From: Cytophagaceae bacterium
GTDB taxonomy: Bacteria > Bacteroidota > Bacteroidia > Cytophagales > Cytophagaceae
Assembly (NCBI GenBank): GCA_021151805.1
Contig: JAGKWN010000063.1
Location: 1 to 23,209, forward strand
DNA: 23,209 nucleotides
Direction: 5' to 3'
Position numbers and translations under genes: made by a program. A model generated the notes under the pieces. That model ran no database searches. It saw only the letters and a list, made by a program, of their open reading frames with translations, and was not told the DNA's origin. This document shows, piece by piece, positions 17,535 through 23,209 of the stretch (its first letter is position 1; every line of letters starts with the position of its first letter).

Positions 17535-17936
17535 ATGGAATCCTTGCGCATACAGATCCCTTCATTAGTAGAAAACATTCGCATCGTTGAAAGTTTTATT
17601 GATAATGTTAAAGACACATTTGAGATAGATGACGATATCTACGGTAACATCATGGTTGCTATTACCGAGTCGGTTAATAATGCAATCCGTCATGGTAACA
17701 ACGAAGACACGAAAAAGAATGTGACGTTAACGGCTACCTGCACAGAAAACGTGTTGGTATTTACTGTTGAAGATGAAGGCCCGGGTTTTAACCCAGATAC
17801 ATTACCAGACCCAACGGCTCCTGAGAATCTTGAGAAAGTTGGTGGACGTGGAATCTTCCTGATGAAACATTTAGCTGATGAGGTTAAGTTTTCAAACGAA
17901 GGTCGTAAGGTTGAACTAACGTTTTTCAATAACTAA
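17535..17936 (+). CDS. RsbW-like anti-sigma regulatory ATPase/kinase
   Basis: A small cytoplasmic GHKL-fold protein of the HATPase_c_2 group (RsbW/SpoIIAB-like serine kinases and relatives), 133 residues. The N-box is AITESVNNAIRHGN (Glu45, Asn49, His53), the G1 box VEDEGPGFNP (Asp80, Gly82, Gly84) and the G2 box GGRGIFLMKHLAD (103-115). This is a single ATP-binding domain with no sensor or dimerisation domain. In Firmicutes such proteins bind sigma factors and phosphorylate STAS antagonists, but no sigma-factor or STAS gene is next to it here. Its partner is therefore unknown. It is separated from ybeY by only two bases, so both are very probably co-transcribed. Confidence 0.9.
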   Translation: MESLRIQIPSLVENIRIVESFIDNVKDTFEIDDDIYGNIMVAITESVNNAIRHGNNEDTKKNVTLTATCTENVLVFTVEDEGPGFNPDTLPDPTAPENLEKVGGRGIFLMKHLADEVKFSNEGRKVELTFFNN

Positions 17937-17938
17937 TT

Positions 17939-18370
17939 TTGAAAGAAGAATCGATCAAATTCTTTACTGAAGATACCTCATATCAATTGAGGCAACGCAG
18001 CGAGATTCGAACCTGGCTAAAGAACATTGCAAAAAAGGAGAAGTATTCAATTCTTGAACTCAATTACATTTTTTGTTCAGACGAATACCTTCTTCAAATG
18101 AATAGAGATTTTTTAGACCACGACTATTATACCGACATCATCACCTTTGATAACAGCGAAGTTTCCGGCAAGATTGAAGGAGATATTTTTATCAGTATAG
18201 ACCGTGTTAAAGACAACGCACAACAGCAAAAAACAAGTCTGAAAGATGAACTGCACCGTGTACTGGTACATGGCCTGCTTCATTTAACTGGATATAAAGA
18301 TAAAACCAGTAAGGAACAGGAAATCATGCGGAAAAAAGAAGACTCGTCTCTATCTTTGCGCAGGTTCTGA
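17939..18370 (+). CDS. ybeY: Endoribonuclease YbeY (16S rRNA maturation)
   Basis: Metal-dependent RNase of the UPF0054 family, involved in 16S rRNA 3'-end maturation and late ribosome quality control. The 143-residue protein has the family segments HDYYTDIITFD (about 61-71), GDIFISIDR (81-89) and the metal-binding region VHGLLHLTGYKD (110-121). The first two ligands are His111 and His115. The third, a histidine in most bacteria (H-x3-H-x5-H), is Asp121 here. As I recall, aspartate is usual for Bacteroidota YbeY, so this is probably a lineage trait, not a defect. The start codon is TTG, two bases after the preceding stop; no in-frame ATG occurs before residue 54, which would lose much of the fold. 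Translational coupling with the upstream ATPase gene is likely. Confidence 0.93.
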   Translation: MKEESIKFFTEDTSYQLRQRSEIRTWLKNIAKKEKYSILELNYIFCSDEYLLQMNRDFLDHDYYTDIITFDNSEVSGKIEGDIFISIDRVKDNAQQQKTSLKDELHRVLVHGLLHLTGYKDKTSKEQEIMRKKEDSSLSLRRF

Positions 18371-18457
18371 TTTAGGGTTTATTTAACCCAACGCAGACTA
18401 ATATTCCTTAAGAATTTATATATAATCATCATTCCGAATCAGATTCCATTGCATAAT

Positions 18458-18473
18458 TGTCCCACGTGGAACG
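18458..18473. promoter_or_regulatory. Degenerate parS-like site
   Basis: TGTCCCACGTGGAACG keeps the CACGTG core and the right half GGAAC but differs from TGTTnCACGTGnAACA at two positions. It is the first copy of the array upstream of mnmG and may be weak. Confidence 0.55.
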
Positions 18474-18520
18474 TGCCTTAAATCTGGTTAGGCGGTTTAA
18501 TCCAAAGATGAAAGCTGGAC

Positions 18521-18536
18521 TGTTTCATGTAGAACA
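18521..18536. promoter_or_regulatory. Degenerate parS-like site
   Basis: TGTTTCATGTAGAACA differs from the intact site at 18669 only by two transitions in the central CACGTG. It is probably a decayed copy. Confidence 0.5.
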
Positions 18537-18668
18537 AACCAAAAGGGGGAAGGATTCTTTAAATCTGAAAGGAATTAAGCAACGAGCAGAATTGTTTATT
18601 GAAAGCCTGATGATTATTCCCAACGTTCTAAGGAATAACAGCTTTATAAATTCTTATAATAAGACGAA

Positions 18669-18684
18669 TGTTTCACGTGGAACA
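18669..18684. promoter_or_regulatory. parS centromere site
   Basis: TGTTTCACGTGGAACA matches the ParB-binding parS consensus TGTTnCACGTGnAACA. The surrounding 22 bp (18668-18689) recur exactly at 19172-19193 on the other side of the DUF4279-like gene. Confidence 0.9.
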
Positions 18685-18742
18685 TAAATACAAATTGTCA
18701 TTGCACTACTTATTAATTAAACCACTTTGTCAAAAGGAAAGT

Positions 18743-18775
18743 ATGCAAGGCCATGGGACATCAGATATTAAATGA
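18743..18775 (+). CDS. Possible 10-codon leader ORF
   Basis: ATG to TGA encodes MQGHGTSDIK. It is preceded by a rare good Shine-Dalgarno-like AAGGAAA (18734-18740), and its stop overlaps the start of the next gene (ATGA at 18772-18775). It could serve translational coupling of the DUF4279-like gene, which lacks its own ribosome binding site. Chance is a real alternative. Confidence 0.25.
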   Translation: MQGHGTSDIK

Positions 18776-19143
18776 AATACCACAGAATATATATTCATAC
18801 TGACGGTACATTAGAAACTTATAATGAAATCACCCAATTGCTAGGTGTTATACCTGAACCAATCGATACTTCAAGTAGATTTAGTAAGGGTTATAGTACT
18901 TGGACTTATAGCGTGGATACTTCAGAAGAAGATGGACCTTTTGATTTTATTAATATCTTCCTTGATCTATTAGAATCAAAATTTGCCGGATTAGAAAAAC
19001 TAGGTGTAAATAAAAATACTGATATCTTATTTTGGCTTCTATACGAATACGATCGGCAATGTGCATTAGAATTTCACCCTGAAGAAATGAAGAGACTTGG
19101 GCAAAGTGGCGTTCATTTAAATATCGATTGTTGGGCCAATTAG
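18772..19143 (+). CDS. DUF4279-like small protein
   Basis: A 123-residue soluble acidic protein. The pattern of an N-terminal strand, 'EITQLLGVIPEP', a 'SKGYSTWTYS' strand, a helical 'DFINIFLDLLESKFAGLEKLG' segment, 'FWLLYEYDRQCALEFHPEEM' and 'GVHLNIDCW' fits the DUF4279 family of uncharacterised proteins. I recognise it by pattern, without a search. Some such small proteins occur alone in accessory DNA and are suspected immunity-type proteins, but that is speculative here. It is AT-rich, has no obvious ribosome binding site, and interrupts an otherwise tight parS array. It lies between two parS copies that share an identical 22-bp sequence (18668-18689 and 19172-19193), suggesting later insertion. 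Confidence 0.7.
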   Translation: MKYHRIYIHTDGTLETYNEITQLLGVIPEPIDTSSRFSKGYSTWTYSVDTSEEDGPFDFINIFLDLLESKFAGLEKLGVNKNTDILFWLLYEYDRQCALEFHPEEMKRLGQSGVHLNIDCWAN

Positions 19144-19172
19144 ATGAAACAAATCATTATAAACAGAAGAGA

Positions 19173-19188
19173 TGTTTCACGTGGAACA
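19173..19188. promoter_or_regulatory. parS centromere site
   Basis: TGTTTCACGTGGAACA is identical to the copy at 18669-18684, including flanking bases (22 bp in all). It starts the four-site cluster directly upstream of mnmG. Confidence 0.9.
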
Positions 19189-19222
19189 TAAATTAGTAAG
19201 AAGCTTAAAAATTTATTAGGAA

Positions 19223-19238
19223 CGTTCCACGTGGAACA
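19223..19238. promoter_or_regulatory. parS centromere site
   Basis: CGTTCCACGTGGAACA is nearly a perfect palindrome, with only the first base off the parS consensus. It starts 50 bp after the previous copy. Confidence 0.88.
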
Positions 19239-19271
19239 CTAGATTCAATTCATTCTATTAGGTATAAAGAA

Positions 19272-19287
19272 TGTTCCACGTGAAACA
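19272..19287. promoter_or_regulatory. parS centromere site
   Basis: TGTTCCACGTGAAACA matches the parS consensus at every fixed position. It starts 49 bp after the previous copy and is the only strong site here with a GAAACA right half. Confidence 0.9.
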
Positions 19288-19336
19288 TAAGGAACGATAG
19301 AGAAAAGGTAAAAGACCTTCCAGGATTAGATAAAGA

Positions 19337-19352
19337 CGTTCCACGTGGAACA
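19337..19352. promoter_or_regulatory. parS centromere site
   Basis: CGTTCCACGTGGAACA is identical to the copy at 19223. It ends 34 bp before the mnmG start codon, so ParB bound here would sit over the mnmG leader or promoter. Confidence 0.88.
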
Positions 19353-19386
19353 ATTAAGATAAAAACAAACAGATAACAGATAGGAT

Positions 19387-21252
19387 ATGTTTCCTGAATA
19401 CGATGTAATAGTTGTTGGTGCCGGACACGCAGGCTGTGAAGCTGCTGCTGCTGCTGCCAACATGGGATCGAAAGTATTGCTTGCTACTATGAATATGCAG
19501 ACCATTGCGCAGATGAGCTGCAATCCTGCTATGGGTGGTGTAGCAAAAGGACAGATAGTACGTGAAATAGATTCTTTGGGAGGATTATCCGGGATTGTAT
19601 CAGATAAATCTATGATACAATTCCGTATGCTAAACCGCTCTAAAGGTCCTGCTATGTGGAGCCCACGTACACAGAACGACAGGCATATGTTTGCCTGGGA
19701 GTGGCGCATGCAATTAGAAGCTTTGCCTAATGTAGACTTTTGGCAGGAGATGGTATCAGGCCTGTTGGTTAAAGATGGTAAAGTATGTGGTGTGCGTACA
19801 GGCTTAGGCATTGAGATCCCTTGTAAATCGGTCGTATTGACCAACGGTACTTTCCTGAATGGCATTATTCATATTGGAGAGAAACGTTTAGGCGGTGGTA
19901 GAACAGGAGAGAAAGCTGCAACGGGTATAACCGAGCAATTGATAGAACTAGGCTTTGAAAGCGGAAGAATGAAAACCGGAACACCTCCACGTGTCGATGG
20001 AAGAAGCCTGAACTACGCCGTTATGGAAGAACAGCAGGGAGATGAGAATCCTTCTAAGTTCTCTTATTCAAAAGAAACAAGTGCACTTACCACACAACGT
20101 TCCTGCCACATTACTTATACCAATCAGGCAGTACATGAAACCTTGAAAGAAGGCTTTGACCGCTCTCCAATGTTTACAGGAAGAATCAAAGGACTTGGAC
20201 CGAGATATTGCCCTTCTGTTGAAGATAAAATCAATCGTTTTGCTGATAAGGAAAGACACCAGATCTTTGTTGAGCCGGAAGGTTGGAATACGGTGGAAGT
20301 ATATGTAAACGGTTTCTCGACTTCATTACCAGAAGATGTGCAGTACAAAGCACTAACTAAAATAGCAGGATTTGAGAACGCTAAAATGTTCCGCCCAGGT
20401 TATGCTATCGAATACGACTTCTTCCCACCAACACAATTGCAATTAAGCCTTGAAACAAGACTTGTAAAGAACTTATTCTTTGCCGGACAGATAAACGGAA
20501 CAACCGGGTATGAAGAAGCAGCCTGCCAGGGACTAATGGCTGGTATCAATGCCCATAAGTCTGCTAAAGATGAAGAACACCTGATCTTAAAACGTTCAGA
20601 AGCTTATATCGGGGTTCTTATAGATGACTTAGTAAATAAAGGTACCGAAGAGCCATACCGTATGTTTACCTCCAGGGCAGAGTACCGCATTCTGTTAAGA
20701 CAGGATAATGCCGATTTACGTCTTACACCCATTGGTTATAAAATCGGTTTGGCGAAAGAACAACGCTATCAGGATATGCTGCAGAAGAAATCTCAAAGTG
20801 AAAAACTGGTTGAAGAAATTAAGAACACCAAAATACAGCCAGATATTGCTAACCCGATCCTAGAAGAAAAAGGATCAGCACCGATAAGAGAAAAAGTAGC
20901 CTTATACAACCTGCTTAAGAGACCGAATATGGAAATAGAAGGTTTCGCAACACAGGTACCTGAAATAGGGGAAATGCTGCAGCCTTATACACAGGAAGAA
21001 ATTGAACAGGCGATGATCGAAGTGAAATACAGAGATTATATCGACAAGGAAGAACAAATGGCTCAGAAGATGACCCAACTTGAAAACCTTGCCTTGAATC
21101 CGGATTTCGATTACAAGAAAATACAAGCTTTGTCTTTAGAAGCAAGAGAAAAACTTAGCCGAATAAAACCAGCAACACTTGGACAAGCATCCAGAATAAG
21201 CGGGGTGAATCCATCAGATATTTCGATATTAATGATCTATATGGGTCGATAA
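19387..21252 (+). CDS. mnmG: tRNA uridine-5-carboxymethylaminomethyl modification enzyme MnmG
   Basis: FAD-dependent partner of MnmE; the complex installs the cmnm5 group on the wobble uridine of certain tRNAs. The 621-residue length is typical. The N-terminal dinucleotide-binding motif is VIVVGAGHAGCEAA (7-20). Further signatures are SCNPAMGGVAKGQIVREIDSLGG (44-66), NGTFLNGIIHIGEKRLGGGR (153-172) and GPRYCPSVEDK with the conserved Cys275. GQINGTTGYEEAACQGLMAG and the C-terminal LGQASRISGVNPSDISILM segment complete the set. MnmE is not in the window. The gene lies immediately after a parS array; mnmG (gidA) is near the replication origin in many bacteria, which fits. The array separates it from ybeY, so it probably has its own promoter within or between the sites. 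Confidence 0.97.
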   Translation: MFPEYDVIVVGAGHAGCEAAAAAANMGSKVLLATMNMQTIAQMSCNPAMGGVAKGQIVREIDSLGGLSGIVSDKSMIQFRMLNRSKGPAMWSPRTQNDRHMFAWEWRMQLEALPNVDFWQEMVSGLLVKDGKVCGVRTGLGIEIPCKSVVLTNGTFLNGIIHIGEKRLGGGRTGEKAATGITEQLIELGFESGRMKTGTPPRVDGRSLNYAVMEEQQGDENPSKFSYSKETSALTTQRSCHITYTNQAVHETLKEGFDRSPMFTGRIKGLGPRYCPSVEDKINRFADKERHQIFVEPEGWNTVEVYVNGFSTSLPEDVQYKALTKIAGFENAKMFRPGYAIEYDFFPPTQLQLSLETRLVKNLFFAGQINGTTGYEEAACQGLMAGINAHKSAKDEEHLILKRSEAYIGVLIDDLVNKGTEEPYRMFTSRAEYRILLRQDNADLRLTPIGYKIGLAKEQRYQDMLQKKSQSEKLVEEIKNTKIQPDIANPILEEKGSAPIREKVALYNLLKRPNMEIEGFATQVPEIGEMLQPYTQEEIEQAMIEVKYRDYIDKEEQMAQKMTQLENLALNPDFDYKKIQALSLEAREKLSRIKPATLGQASRISGVNPSDISILMIYMGR

Positions 21253-21256
21253 AAAT

Positions 21257-22123
21257 ATGTCAGTACAAATTACCAAATGCAATTATTGTGAATGTGATGA
21301 CTTAACATCCATTCTGAAAGTTACCGATCACAGCGTTTCGAAAGAACCATTTGAATTATTAGAATGCTTTTGCTGCGGATTGATTCATACCAATCCCCAA
21401 CCTGCAGAAACAGAAATTGGAAGATACTACCAATCGGATGCATACGTTTCTCATACAGATACTAAGAAAGGATTGATCAATAGCTTATACCACATTGCTC
21501 GTAAATGGACATTGGTTAAAAAAAGTAATCTGATCAAAGAGTATCATATTAAAACTTCCTTGCTGGATATCGGTTGTGGTACTGGCTACTTTGCCGAATT
21601 CATGGCGGAAAAAGGATTCAAGGTAGATGTACTTGAACCGGATGCTGAAGCAGCTAAACAGGCAGAACAGAAATTAAACAAGAAACCTTTTTCTTCTTTA
21701 CATGAAATAACCGGGAAGTATAAAGTAATAACCATGTGGCATGTATTTGAACATGTACATGATATCAATAAAACTTTTGAAAGGCTGAATAGCCTGTTAG
21801 ATAAAGATGGTATCCTGGTTATCGCAGTGCCAAACCCCGAATCTCCGGATGCTAAACTTTACAAATCAGACTGGGCTGCTTATGATGTACCACGCCATTT
21901 GTATCACTACAAAAAAAGTGTTATCAAGCAGATTGCAAACCGGTATGATATGAAAGTAAACAAGATTGTACCCATGAAGTTGGATAGTTATTACATCAGC
22001 ATGTTGAGTGAAAAATATAAAAACGGATCGATTGTAAAAGCCTTCTGGAATGGATTTATTTCAAATGTAAAAGCAGGTGCAGACAATACTTCAAGTCTTA
22101 TTTATATAATCGAAAGAAAATAA
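21257..22123 (+). CDS. SAM-dependent methyltransferase with N-terminal zinc finger
   Basis: A 288-residue class I methyltransferase (Methyltransf_23-like). The N-terminus carries two Cys pairs, Cys8-x2-Cys11 and Cys37-x2-Cys40 (CNYC and CFCCG), a likely zinc-binding element. SAM motif I is SLLDIGCGTGYFAEF (101-115), the acidic end of strand 2 is VDVLEPD, and the motif IV region is ITMWHVFEHVHD. A conserved 'VPRHLYHYKKSVI' segment is typical of this group, many of which act on sugars, lipids or polyketides; the substrate here is unknown. It starts 4 bp after mnmG, and its stop codon overlaps the next start (TAATG at 22121-22125), so the three genes are probably one operon. Confidence 0.9.
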   Translation: MSVQITKCNYCECDDLTSILKVTDHSVSKEPFELLECFCCGLIHTNPQPAETEIGRYYQSDAYVSHTDTKKGLINSLYHIARKWTLVKKSNLIKEYHIKTSLLDIGCGTGYFAEFMAEKGFKVDVLEPDAEAAKQAEQKLNKKPFSSLHEITGKYKVITMWHVFEHVHDINKTFERLNSLLDKDGILVIAVPNPESPDAKLYKSDWAAYDVPRHLYHYKKSVIKQIANRYDMKVNKIVPMKLDSYYISMLSEKYKNGSIVKAFWNGFISNVKAGADNTSSLIYIIERK

Positions 22124-23209
22124 TGGTAAGAATTTATTTACTACTTTTTTGTTGTTTCCTTTTTGCCGGCTGTGCAAATATCGTAAACCCAACCGGGGGA
22201 CCTCGTGATACCGAAGCTCCAAAGGTTTTATTTTCTTTTCCTAAAAACGGTCAGAAAAATTATAAAGGGAATACAATTATTCTTAATCTGAATGAAGAAA
22301 TTGCCGATAACCAACTTAGCAATAAAATTCTGGTAAGTCCAACGATTGACGGACAGTATACCGTGAAGATCAAAAAGGGGATACTCAAATTAACCTGGGC
22401 AGATACTCTAAAAGAAAATACAACTTATACCTTTAATTTTGTAGAAGGTATAAAAGATCTGACCGAAGGCAACACAGTCAAATCCTATAGTGTAACTTTT
22501 TCTACCGGGCCGGATCTGGATTCAAATACGTTCGAAGCATCCATAAAAAAACAAAATGGACTAGCATCAGGCAGCAATCAGAAAATATTACTTTTTGAAA
22601 AAACCGATAGTTTCCAAAAGCTACTCAATAAAAAACCTGAATATGTCGGAATCATCGACTCAGGGAAAGTAAAAATGACGTACTTAAAGGAAAAAGAGTA
22701 TACGGCAATAGCTCTTGAAGACAATAACAAAAATAATAAATGGGATAAAAATGAGCCAGTAGACATTGAAAATTTAACTATAAAAAATATAGCAAAAAGT
22801 GAATTTGATGTACAGCCAACCATCCTGGACTCAACAAAATTGATTTCAGTAAATGCACAAAATAAAATTATCAATTTACTGTTTAGTAAAGGTTTACAAA
22901 GAATTTCTGTAAAAGATGCAAATGGTCAATATCTACTTACAAAAGAATCCTCCCGCAGATATTATATCCAGAATGAGCATAATCTTGCAGATAGTACAAA
23001 AATACAAATTGAATTTGTTGATTCTATGGGCATAAGTGGTCAATATGAAAAGAAAGTAAAATTCAAAAATATTGATTTACAAAAAGATAAAGACTCAATT
23101 ATCAACATTAGAAATACCAACAAAAAATATCTAATCAGTCCAAAACTTGATTCTGTACAATTTTCAACAGATAAAATCTACAAAGATATACAACCTATAA
23201 TAACAGCAC
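22123..23209 (+). CDS. Ig-like domain lipoprotein (3' end outside window)
   Basis: An open frame from ATG 22123 to the window edge gives at least 362 residues with no stop. The signal peptide ends FAGC (lipid-modified Cys17), followed by the typical Bacteroidota sequence NPTGGPRDTEAPKV. An Ig-like (Big_5-type) domain is seen at about residues 30-130, with 'NTIILNLNEEIADNQL', 'LKENTTYTFNFVEGIKDLTE' and 'YSVTFSTGPDLDS'. Later residues are Asn/Lys-rich and beta-rich, with an 'YTAIALEDNNKNNKWD' segment. It is a probable outer-membrane or periplasmic lipoprotein of unknown function. It overlaps the methyltransferase stop by one base. Base composition is more AT-rich than in the genes before it. 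Confidence 0.85.
   Translation, partial: MVRIYLLLFCCFLFAGCANIVNPTGGPRDTEAPKVLFSFPKNGQKNYKGNTIILNLNEEIADNQLSNKILVSPTIDGQYTVKIKKGILKLTWADTLKENTTYTFNFVEGIKDLTEGNTVKSYSVTFSTGPDLDSNTFEASIKKQNGLASGSNQKILLFEKTDSFQKLLNKKPEYVGIIDSGKVKMTYLKEKEYTAIALEDNNKNNKWDKNEPVDIENLTIKNIAKSEFDVQPTILDSTKLISVNAQNKIINLLFSKGLQRISVKDANGQYLLTKESSRRYYIQNEHNLADSTKIQIEFVDSMGISGQYEKKVKFKNIDLQKDKDSIINIRNTNKKYLISPKLDSVQFSTDKIYKDIQPIITA

Larger units (their letters stand above)
18371..18771. other. Gene-free stretch with parS sites
   Basis: These 401 bp after ybeY hold one strong and two degenerate parS-like sites (listed separately) and AT-rich sequence, but no gene that I can support. An open frame at 18457-18687 starts from TTG, and its HVE and VSRGT strings are just the translated parS sites. 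No T-tailed terminator follows ybeY, and no tRNA or other RNA gene is recognised. Confidence 0.6.

Noticed and set aside
18000..18022. GATTCGAACCTGG, resembling a tRNA T-arm on the minus strand
   Set aside because: The bases on both sides of the TTCGAAT loop do not form the 5-bp T stem, no acceptor or anticodon arm is visible, and the sequence encodes SEIRTW within ybeY.
18371..18420. GGGTT/AACCC stem after ybeY as a terminator
   Set aside because: Only about five base pairs and no T run follows.
18457..18687. 76-codon plus-strand open frame after ybeY
   Set aside because: It opens with TTG, has no family resemblance, and its recognisable strings (HVE twice, VSRGT at the end) are translations of the parS sites. 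Best read as non-coding centromere DNA.
1..23209. CRISPR array, prophage, insertion sequence or defence system
   Set aside because: No regularly spaced identical repeats, no transposase, integrase, phage structural or nuclease-defence genes were seen; the genes are mostly housekeeping or envelope functions.

Overview
The window looks like chromosomal DNA of a gliding member of the Bacteroidota, most plausibly a Cytophaga-like member of the Cytophagales. The taxonomic clues are a gldM gene and a GldJ-type SUMF1-fold lipoprotein (type IX secretion/gliding machinery), several short lipoprotein signal peptides, a DUF4175-type protein, and near absence of Shine-Dalgarno sequences. The conserved order DUF4175 / RsbW-like ATPase / ybeY / mnmG / methyltransferase / Ig-like lipoprotein points the same way. 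A species name cannot be fixed from the sequence alone.

Layout. 98-1600 (-) glyS with a strong terminator at 46-79. 1739-2773 (+) hemH, a ferrochelatase with an internal cysteine cluster. 2784-2876 an intergenic inverted repeat. 2896-4371 (+) an unrecognised multi-spanning membrane protein, convergent with a DegT/DnrJ/EryC1-type sugar aminotransferase at 4382-5491 (-). Tandem hairpins at 5562-5648 separate that gene from gldM (5657-7267, -). Divergent from gldM are an unknown lipoprotein (7427-8431, +) and gldJ (8642-9832, +), which ends in a textbook terminator. 9914-10098 is a nested-palindrome intergenic element. comF (10108-10821, -) is divergent from a small conserved gene translationally coupled to xth (10881-12097, +). 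A solute-binding lipoprotein (12214-13974) follows, with its own terminator.

From 14102 onward everything is on the plus strand: a 1108-residue DUF4175-type membrane/coiled-coil protein, an RsbW-like ATPase, ybeY (TTG start), a parS-rich stretch, mnmG, a zinc-finger methyltransferase and the start of an Ig-like lipoprotein that runs off the window.

The most notable feature is the 18458-19352 stretch. It holds five strong and two degenerate parS (ParB-binding) sites directly upstream of mnmG. A small AT-rich DUF4279-like gene sits inside the array, bounded by two parS copies that share an identical 22-bp sequence in direct orientation. This probably marks a chromosome-segregation centromere, and so likely an origin-proximal position. 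The embedded gene looks like a later arrival. Other points of note are the two type IX secretion components encoded away from gldL/gldN, the ferrochelatase cysteine cluster, the aspartate in place of the third metal-binding histidine in YbeY, and two structured intergenic repeats.
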